Positions 56,230-64,000 of a DNA stretch of 64,000 nucleotides are shown piece after piece. The position numbers were made by a program, and so were the translations under genes. The first letter of the stretch is position 1. The number at the start of each line of letters is the position of its first letter. The DNA comes from Liolophura sinensis (Eukaryota; Mollusca; Polyplacophora; Chitonida; Chitonidae), in contig NC_088297.1 of assembly GCF_032854445.1 (NCBI RefSeq), positions 10,128,163 to 10,192,162 of the forward strand, given 5' to 3'. Below the pieces are notes generated by a model. That model saw nothing but the letters and a program-made list of their open reading frames with translations, was not told the DNA's origin and ran no database searches.

Positions 56230-58290
56230 AGGGTGTGTAGGGCAAGGGGAAGACAGGACAGGTCAGGACCGGGAGGACAGGGGATATACCACAGATCAGG
56301 ACAGGGAGGACAGGACAGATCAGGACAGGGAGGACAGGACAGATCAGGACAGGGAGGACAGGAAGGACAGGACAGGGAGGACAGGACAGATCAGGACAGG
56401 AAGGACAGAACAGATCAGGACAGGACAGATCAGGACAGGGAGGACAGGACAGATCAGGACAGGGAGAACAGGACAGATCAGGACAGGGAGGACAGGACAG
56501 ATCAGTACAGGACAGATCAGGACAGGGACAACAGGACAGATCAGGACACGACAGATCAGGACAGGGAGGACAGGACTTATCAGGAGAGGGAGAACAGGAC
56601 AGGGAGGACAGGACAGATCAGGACAGGGAGGACAGGACAGATCAGGACAGGGAGGACAGGACTGATCAGGACAGGGAGGACAGGACTGATCAGGACAGGA
56701 CAGATCAGGACAGGGAGGACAGGACTGATCAGGACAGGGAGGACAGGACTGATCAGGACAGGACAGATCAGGACAGGGAGGACAGGACTGATCAGGACAG
56801 GGAGGACAGGACTGATCAGGACAGGACAGATCAGGATAGGGAGGACAGGACAGATCAGGACAGGGAGGACAGGACAGATCAGGACAGGGAGAACAGAACA
56901 GATCAGGACAGGAAGGACTGGACAGATCAGGACAGGGAGGACAGGATAGCGAGGACAGGGGATATAGGACAGATCAGGACATTGAGGTCAGGACAGATCA
57001 GGACAGGGACGACAGGACAGGGAGGACTGGACAGATCAGGACAGGGAGGACAGGACAGATCAGGACAGGGAGGACAGAACAAATCAGGACAGGGAGAACA
57101 GGACAGATCAGGACAGGGAGGACAGAACAGATCAGGACAGGGACGACAGGACAGGGAGGACAGAACAGATCAGGACAGGGAGGACAGGACTGATCAGGAC
57201 AGGGAGAACAGGACAGATCAGGATGGGGAGAACAGGCCAGATCAGGACAGGCAAGACAAGGAGGACAGGACAGATCAGGACAGGCAGGACAGGACAGATC
57301 AGGACAGGGAGAACAGGACAGATCAGGACAGGGAGAACAGGACAGATCAGGACAGGGAGGACAGGACTGATCAGGACAGGGAGAACAGGACAGATCAGGA
57401 CAGGGAGGACAGGACAGATCAGGATAGGGAGAACAGGACAGATCAGGACAGGGAGGACAGAACAGATCAGGACAGGGACAACAGGACAGATCAGGATAGG
57501 GAGAACAGGCCAGATCAGGATAGGGAGAACAGGCCAGATCAGGACAGGCAAGACAAGGAGGACAGGACAGATCAGGACAGGCAGGACAGGACAGATCAGG
57601 ACAGATCAGGACAGGGAGAACAGGACAGATCAGGACAGGGAGAACAGGACAGATCAGGACAGGACAGATCAGGACAGGCAGGACAGGACAGATCAGGACA
57701 GGCAGGACAGGACGGCGAGGACAGGGGATATAGGGCAGATCAGAACAGGTCAGATCAGGACATGGAGGACAGGACAGCGAGGACAGAACAGATCAGGACA
57801 GGAGGACAGGGCAAATCAGGATAGGGAGGACAGGACAGGGGGGGGACAAGACACGGAAGACAGGGAGGACAGGGCAAATCAGGATAGGGAGGACAGGACT
57901 GATCAGCACAGGGAGGACAGGACAGATCAGGACAGGGAGGACAGGACAGATCAGGACAGAGAGGACAGGGCAAATCAGGATAGGGAGGACAGGACAGATC
58001 AGGACAGGGAGGATAGGACAGATCAGGACAGGGAGGACAGGGCAGATCACGACAGGGAGAACAGGACAGATCAGGACAGGACAGATCAGGACAGGCAGGA
58101 CAGGACAGATCAGGACAGGCAGGACAGGACAGCGAGGACAGGGGATATAGGGCAGATCAGAACAGGGCAGATCAGGATATGTAGGACAGGACAGATCACG
58201 AGAGAGAGGACAGGACAGGGAGGACAGGACAGATCAGGACAGGGAGGACAGGGCAGATCAGGACAGAGGATACAGGACAGATCAGGACAG
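56230..58290. repeat. 24-bp purine-biased array, first part
   Basis: The unit is 'acagatcaggacagggagga' plus 'cagg', 24 bases, with 15-base shortened units ('gacaggacagatcag'). The plus strand has almost no T or C apart from GATC and ACAG, so it is strongly strand-asymmetric. 24 is eight codons, giving frames of up to 361 codons such as Gly-Gln-Asp-Arg or Arg-Thr-Gly-Gln-Ile repeats; I reject these as coding. A 'gcgaggacaggggatat' subtype recurs near 56,950, 57,715 and 58,135. Confidence 0.96.
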
Positions 58291-59672
58291 GGGATACAGA
58301 CAGATTAGAAGGAGATACAGAACTGTTCAGAACTGGGGATACAGGACAGATCAGTCAAGGGGATACAGTGCAGATCAGTCAAGGGGATACAGGGCAGATC
58401 CATGAAGGGGATACAAGGCAGATTAAGACAGGGGATACATGACAGATCAGGACAGGGGATACAGGACACATCAGTGAAGGGGATACAGACAAAGGATAGA
58501 GGACACATCAGGACAGATTAAAAATCCAAAAAAAGGGGGATAGAAGACAGACAAGGATGGGATACAGGACAGATCAGGGCAGGATACAGGAGACATCCAT
58601 AAAGGGGATACAAGGCAGATCAAGACAGGGGACACAAGGCAGATCAAGACGGGATGCAGGACAGATCAGGACAGGGGATACAGGACACATCAGTGAAGGG
58701 GATACAGACAAAGGATAGAGGACACATCAGGACAGGTTATTAAGACATCAGTGAAGGGGATACAGGACACATCAGTGAAGGGGATACAGGACACATCCAT
58801 GAAGGGGATACAAGGCAGATCAAGAGAGGGGGGACAGGACAGATCCAGGACAGGTTAAAAATCCAAAAAGGAGGATAGAGGACAGACCAGGATGGGGTAC
58901 AGGACAGATCAGGGCAGGATACTGGAGACATCAGTGAAGGGAAAACAGGACACATCAGTTAAGGGGATACAGGACACATCCATCAAGGGGATACAAGGCA
59001 GATCAAGACAGGGGATACAGGACAGATCAGGACAGATCAGGACAGGTGATACAGGACAGATCAGTGAAGGGGATACAGGACACATCAGTGAAGGGGATAC
59101 GGGACAGATCAGAAGGAGATACAGGACAGATCAGAACAGGGGATACAGGACAGATCATTCAAGGGGATACAGTGCAGATCAATCAAGGGAATACAATGTA
59201 AAATATTTAAAAAAGGGGGACAGAGGACAGATCAGGATGGGATACAGGACAGATCAGGATAGGGGATACAGGACATATCAGTGATGGGGATACAGGACAT
59301 ATCAGTGATGGGGATACAGGACACATCAGTGATGGGGATACAGGACACATCAGTGAAGGGGATACAGAACAGATCAGTGAAGGGGATACAGGACAGATCG
59401 GTGAAGAGGACACCGGACAGATCAGTGAAGGGGATAGAGGACAGATCAGGGCAGGATACAGAACAGATCAGTGAAGGGGATACAGGACAGTTCAGGACAG
59501 GGGATACAGGACACATCAGTGAAAGGGATACAGGACACATCAGTGAAGGGGATACAGGACAGATCAGTAAGGAGGATACATTACGGATCAGCGAAGGGGT
59601 TAGAGGACAGATCAGGACAAGGGATACAGGACAGGTCAGGACAAAGGATAGAGGACACATCAGGGCAGGTTA
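58291..59672. repeat. 24-bp purine-biased array, second part
   Basis: The unit changes to 'ggggatacaggacacatcag' plus 'tgaa', still 24 bases and still containing 'acagatcag'. Interspersed larger units at about 58,490-58,760 and 58,840-58,940 ('ggttaaaaatccaaaaa') form a second, longer-period repeat of roughly 180-340 bases. Confidence 0.95.
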
Positions 59673-60769
59673 AAAATCTTTAATGTGAAGTACACAGATC
59701 TTTGTTTGGACTTTGTGCCATCATTTACTATGTCTATCACAATTTATCTAAAAGAATTATGTAAAATTTACCCCATAATCCTTTATACATTTATTTCATT
59801 GCCATGATGTTTTGGAGTTCTCTATTTCTTTGGACATATAACACTTATGACGGTGTCTGCCAGAGCATTTCTGCTAAAGCCATCGGCCCCCTTTCAACCC
59901 CGACGACTGCCCTGTCACCCCCAGCCACACACACACCTCCAATGCACTGTAAATCTTCAGTACCCCTCCGTTCCCCAAACTGCAACCAATCATAAGCTTA
60001 GGCAAGGCAATGAAAGATATACCCCACTGCAAAGCTTTGGACTACAATCACACATTTTTTTTCTGCTAACAACACTAACTATGAAGGAGCTGATGACTTA
60101 AAAAGTTGCTCAATAACTCTGGGATGACAAAATCAAATCATCAAAATCTGAATTCCCTGTGTGCTAGTTACACTATGTATTTGCACAGCTGTCGTGCCGA
60201 CGGACAGAGAGACGTACAATAATTCACAAAAGATGTGAATTGTGTTTATGGGTGTTGCATTTATGCATGAGATGGCATAAATAAATATAAGGTAGACAAT
60301 CTGAAAACTTTGAGGGGGAATATACATTCTGTGTTTAAAACATGTAACATTGCTTGTCAAAATTCTTTTATATATGTTTTATATTGGCAGGTATTAAAAT
60401 CTCCAAAATACTGCGATGATTGATAGATTGACAGATTGTTGTTGTTTTTCAATACCATACCTGGTAGTTAACAATTTTACAAATGCTGGAGTTGCATACT
60501 GTACAAAGTGGTCAAGTCTTTAAAATGTAAGATAATCCCACCCTTAATGAATAGCAATTTAGGCTAAATTCCAAATTTGGTACAGATTTTAGAAAATTTT
60601 AAGAACTATTTTACTTTTTTATTTCAACAGGACAGCATAATAATCATGCAAGGCAAGATGTTGTAGTCATTTTACCTTCTGGTATAAGCCAAGCTTAGTT
60701 GAGAAATCAATATGCATCTTTTATCAAAACTATTTATGTAAACTTCAGTTTTTATGTCATACTAACAAA
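59673..60769. other. Low-copy DNA
   Basis: 59,840-60,000 is C-rich with CpG. Open frames (59,804-59,995 and 59,847-60,101 plus; 60,133-60,360 minus) show no known domain. No feature could be supported. Confidence 0.45.
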
Positions 60770-61000
60770 TTTTTTGTCATGTAACGATAAGGAGTCATTA
60801 AGTATGTGTTTCCTTGCTCTAACCTTTCAGCACTAAGAGCAGCAACCTGCAGATGGTTGTGGGTTTCCCCAGGCTCTGCTCGGTTTCCTCCCACCATAAT
60901 GCTGGCCGCCGTCATATGCGTGAAATATTCTTGAGTACAGCGTAAAACACCAATCAATTAAATTAAATTTTGGAAGTCTTTGGTATGACCCTACTCAGGT
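60770..61000 (-). repeat. SINE family E copy split by SINE A
   Basis: 60,800-60,835 ('tgctctaacctttcagcac') and 60,968-60,995 ('tggaagtctttggtatgac') are consecutive blocks of the family E element at 46,325-46,672. Between them sits a plus-oriented SINE A. Confidence 0.6.
60836..60968 (+). repeat. SINE A, 5'-truncated, inserted in family E
   Basis: Starts 'agcagcaacctgcagatgg', contains 'ataatgctggccgccgtca', ends 'aaaacaccaatcaattaaa'. Confidence 0.9.
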
Positions 61001-61388
61001 TCAAAACGATATGAAATCAAAATATAAATGTCATCTCAGTAAGTGCGACTCTTAGGCCCTTAAATTATAGAGTATTGCTCATAACATGCTGCAAAATATA
61101 AACCATACCAACACTGAATGTTGATCACCATGGAAACAATGGTTTCTATGAAAAAAAAAAAAAAAAACAAGAAACAGAAGGAAAATTCGTCAAGACAGAT
61201 GACTGAAAACTATAACTGTGAAAAAAATTTACTTTTTTTAAGATTTTTCTACAAAAGCTAAATGCATTCCAATGACTGAATTCTATGGGTTGACTTTATA
61301 ACTATACAGAAGTAGCTGGAGTTTAGCTGGTGTTTAGATATTCTGATGTCACTGGAATTTTTTTTCCCACATGTTGGGAGAGCTTTTA
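61001..61388. other. AT-rich low-copy DNA
   Basis: An A18-type run is at 61,150-61,168. It would include the 3' untranslated end of the minus exon candidate at 61,389-61,571. Confidence 0.5.
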
Positions 61389-61571
61389 TTATGCAAGATT
61401 TAAAGATTGTTGGCCTAATGAAACACTAGAACGTGAAGAATGCCTGCGTCTTGCAGTATGGTCTGTCAAACCCATTAGAAATGTGTTTAATTCCATTTTT
61501 AAAAGTTCAGTGAAAGTACTCTTTGATACAGCTTTCAGCAGTCCTTTAGGGGAATTTTTAACTTGAGGTTG
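61389..61571 (-). CDS. Terminal-exon candidate, 60 codons, unknown protein
   Basis: On the minus strand an AG at 61,573-61,572 is followed by 60 open codons and TAA at 61,389-61,391; an AATAAA hexamer overlaps the stop (about 61,390-61,385). The peptide begins 'QPQVKNSPKGLLKAVSKS', has a helical middle ('FTELLKMELNTFLMGL') and a Ser/Arg-rich end ('RRRHSSRSSVSL') before 'NLA'. Composition is far more balanced than the AT-rich surroundings. The plus strand is also open for 78 codons, which reads less like a protein to me. If real, its gene extends to the right, towards or beyond the window edge. The family is not recognised. Confidence 0.38.
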   Translation of the reverse strand, partial: QPQVKNSPKGLLKAVSKSTFTELLKMELNTFLMGLTDHTARRRHSSRSSVSLGQQSLNLA

Positions 61572-62000
61572 CTGTCATATGGTACAATCACGTCTATTCA
61601 TCGAAGAACCAGCTTTTCACAATGATCATCGGAGAGAGGTTTCCTTGACTAGCCTAGCTTGTACGAGCTTCTGGCAATGCTTACTTCAAAGCTGAAATGT
61701 CTTTATTTATAGATATACTTAAATCTTAACAGATATGCCTAAACACCACCGGACAAAAAAAATAATAATAATAAAATAAAAAAAACACACACACACACAC
61801 ATACACACCAAAAAAAACAACAAAAAGTAAGTAATAACCAATATAAAAAAGTAAATGATAACCCTCACAAGTGGTCTTATAATAAATAAATATAATAATT
61901 TTATCTCTTTAAAAAGGGATAAAACGCCTGGACAGTAGATAATCTGTGTTTAAAATAAATACCTTTCTTACCCTAATCTTTGTTGTCTACACTGGCTGTC
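61572..62000. other. AT-rich DNA with an AC-rich microsatellite
   Basis: 61,755-61,830 contains (AAT)n, (CA)n and A-rich simple sequence. Nothing else supported. Confidence 0.5.
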
Positions 62001-62660
62001 TCAGTGGTCAGCGCGGCTTCAGTCAGTACTCTAGTGTCAGGACACTCAACGGTCTTATCTGTACTGACCGTTAGAATATACACAGCTACCGTCTTTCAAC
62101 AATCAATACACTCAGACATGCACATTTTTTAGCATTATCAAACGACTGGACGCAGACGTTTTTTGAGCTTGTCCGGGGGCCGAGGCCGGGGAAAATACCG
62201 TGGAAAAATGATGTCAACCGCCAAATTGTGTCCAGGGTTATGTAGACGAGTTTAGAGACCCGTGTTGAAAGCAAACCTGCGATGTCGTCGGGCTAAGAGA
62301 AGATACAAGGCTTGATCGATTTTGAAAATATACCATTCCTTCATTAAATTAAAACTTTTACCTCATGAACGTCCACTGTCAATGGAGGCTATGTCTTTAA
62401 ATGGTAAATATTTGACAGATACTTACCACTTAGGCAGAAAAAGCGTGTTCCTCACTCTGAAGGTGGATTGTGGGAAAGTTGCTTCTCACTTGTCATGCGT
62501 ACAAGGTACGCGCCGAGCCATGTGGTTTGATGTAAATAAACAGCCAGAGCGACCACGTGGGGATGAAAAGTGGGCGTGGCAGTCCGCAATGGCAGAGCCA
62601 CGAGTCAGGAATAGATCCTATGCGCGTGTAAGAAGAATATATTTAGTAAGCATTAACAAA
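62000..62660 (+). promoter_or_regulatory. CpG-containing block, possible promoter and first exon
   Basis: CpG is frequent, repeats are absent, and the block holds a GC-box-like 'gtgggcgtggc' (62,570-62,580), a CACGTG E-box (about 62,554) and TGGTCA/TGACCG words at 62,010-62,070. ATG at 62,589 has A at -3 (context GCAATGG) and is followed after 13 codons by an excellent donor, CGT|GTAAGA (62,628). This could be a short first coding exon of a plus-strand gene leaving the window; the longer frame 62,322-62,663 starts with TTG and is not preferred. No confirming evidence. Confidence 0.25.
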
Positions 62661-63480
62661 TGAAAATCAATCACTTAGCGAACTCAGTAAGAGAATATAT
62701 TCGATATTAGGGCCAAAATCACGCTGTGAAACAAAAATTCGGGCGTAAAGGCCTGTACAGGTAAAAATAATATTTTGTGTATATACCGTTATCATTTTAT
62801 ATAAAAAAAATAAAAAAAATATAAAAAACTAAAGATCCCATTCAGTCTCCTTAATATCAGGGGATATGAGAATATGCAAGTTGGGAGCGACATCAAAGAT
62901 GTAACACAATTTATATGACCACAGATTTTACATGAGTTTTATGAGGGCATTGACCGAGTATAATAGTTATTATCAAAGTCGTTTATGTTTGTGGACAGAA
63001 ATCATGGCGTTTAAAAAACAAATTTATATTCATGACCAAAGGCTAAGAAAACATAAAAAGGGACTCCCAAAAAATTTTATGCAATAGGGCAAGAGTGCAG
63101 GTCCTTAACATCAAAGCAGTATTGGTTGAGTGCAACAATAGTGTCCAGTTGGTCAAACCGGAAATGAAAAGGACCCCTCTGGTATGAACCGCTTCGGGCT
63201 TTATTGTTAATCGAACTTTAGCTAAAGACAAATCCATATTTCCCGTTTCCATGGTGACGGATAAATGGCGGTTTTTATTGTCCCCCCACAACCGTAAATG
63301 TGTTTTTATTAATTACGCTCTCTGTGGCCGGTTAAAGTATCACCTGGAGTAGAGTACACACATAAAAAAAAGAGAGAAAAAATCATGTAGGCTAACCCAG
63401 CGAAATGTGCCAAGCGTGGGTTTACACATATATCCCAGCTCTATTGGCCAGTACGTATACTAAGTGCTTCTTTCGCTTAC
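62661..63480. other. Low-copy DNA with an open minus frame at 63,043-63,291
   Basis: The minus frame has 82 codons; an internal ATG at about 63,252 has the context ACCATGG. It includes 'DLSLAKVRLTIKPEAV'. No domain or splice structure could be assigned. The rest is AT-rich. Confidence 0.35.
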
Positions 63481-63492
63481 AATTCCCGTTTG

Positions 63493-63636
63493 ATGTCGGC
63501 ACTGACCGACGGACTGGAATATGCATCTGACCACACGGAAAAACAAGAGCTGAACGGAAGAAGTATATCGATCGCTGCCCGAAAGATGTCCATTACTGAG
63601 CGAGTGGCTGTAGTCATCCGGCGGACAAGCTTATAG
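63493..63636 (+). CDS. Short plus-strand frame of 47 codons, unknown
   Basis: ATG at 63,493 to TAG at 63,634-63,636, in CpG-containing DNA. The peptide begins 'MSALTDGLEYASDHTEK', and ends with an 'ITERVAVVIRR' stretch. The start context is poor (T at -3). The opposite strand is open as well (63,477-63,902, 141 codons), so the coding strand, if any, is unclear. No family recognised. Confidence 0.2.
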   Translation: MSALTDGLEYASDHTEKQELNGRSISIAARKMSITERVAVVIRRTSL

Positions 63637-63934
63637 TTGAACCGGGTAAAACTGTACCAAATAGATGGTATTATAGTCTCGCGACCATACACGATCGTAT
63701 ATATACATGTATATACCGCTACTGTGTTTAAAACATGCCATCCCCTTCCCCTATTTTTGCCTTGTATATACCCATGAATAAGTATAGAGCCTAAAGGACC
63801 TTTCCAGACAAATGGTGAGCGAAGAGTATGAAGTATAGCTATTGGGTGTACACTTGTATAGGCCTGTACAGCGTATTTCCGTGATATATGTATATACTCC
63901 ATTAGTAAACATATACACCAAACCCATTATTTCG

Positions 63935-63937
<3 letters not shown>
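63637..63937. other. Low-copy DNA
   Basis: No feature supported. Confidence 0.45.

Positions 63938-63978
<41 letters not shown>
63938..63978. repeat. TA microsatellite
   Basis: (TA)n tract near the right window edge. Confidence 0.95.
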
Positions 63979-63979
<1 letters not shown>

Positions 63980-64000
63980 CCATATAACCTATGCCATGCA

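Noticed and set aside
56203-58308. Arg/Asp/Gln/Thr repeat frames of up to 361 codons
   Set aside because: They come from the 24-bp array, several frames are open at once, and each breaks wherever a 15-base unit shifts the phase.

Overview
The window looks like a piece of a repeat-rich, AT-rich invertebrate nuclear genome, most likely a mollusc or another lophotrochozoan. The reasons are a dominant tRNA-derived SINE of molluscan type with a TTTATTTATTTGATTGGTG-like 3' end, at least four further SINE-like families, TA/CT/TG microsatellites, many minisatellites, no compact bacterial-style genes and one 200-N scaffold gap. No complete gene can be recognised. Most long open frames are by-products of tandem repeats whose unit length is a multiple of three.

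Layout. 1-3.9 kb: AT-rich DNA, a six-unit array with TA microsatellites inside each unit, and a tentative set of small minus-strand exons. 6.0-9.46 kb: an array of about 44 units of 78 bp, open on both strands. 10.88-11.08 kb: assembly gap inside a SINE. 12.7-15.5 kb: a duplicated SINE segment, an inverted pair of another repeat, and a 31-bp array between inverted repeats. 16-21 kb: SINEs, some nested. 21.37-24.69 kb: a 26-bp array containing an apparently exact 1.44-kb internal duplication. 25-30 kb: the most gene-like interval, with exon-like frames mainly on the minus strand, an LTR-like remnant and a consensus CTCF motif. 30.4-34.8 kb: five short arrays and a second SINE type. 36.3-37.3 kb: an element with 27-bp terminal inverted repeats next to TTAA. 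38-41.6 kb: SINEs. 42.0-45.8 kb: 38-bp, 43-bp and 27-bp arrays, with one exon-like segment with strong splice sites near 44.7 kb. 46-50 kb: a dense SINE patch. 50.2-52.9 kb: a 36-bp array. 53-56.2 kb: another SINE C and a CpG-containing low-copy region. 56.2-59.7 kb: a purine-biased 24-bp array. 59.7-64 kb: low-copy DNA with a terminal-exon candidate and CpG-containing, promoter-like stretches.

Tandem arrays occupy roughly 19-20 kb, about 30 percent of the window. The exon candidates are mostly on the minus strand, which would fit one or more leftward-transcribed genes with large repeat-filled introns. No protein family was recognised, and every exon call is an inference from reading frame and splice-like sites. 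I found no convincing new biological system. The unusual features are the density and internal structure of the arrays and the SINE nesting, several of which can be ordered in time from target-site duplications.
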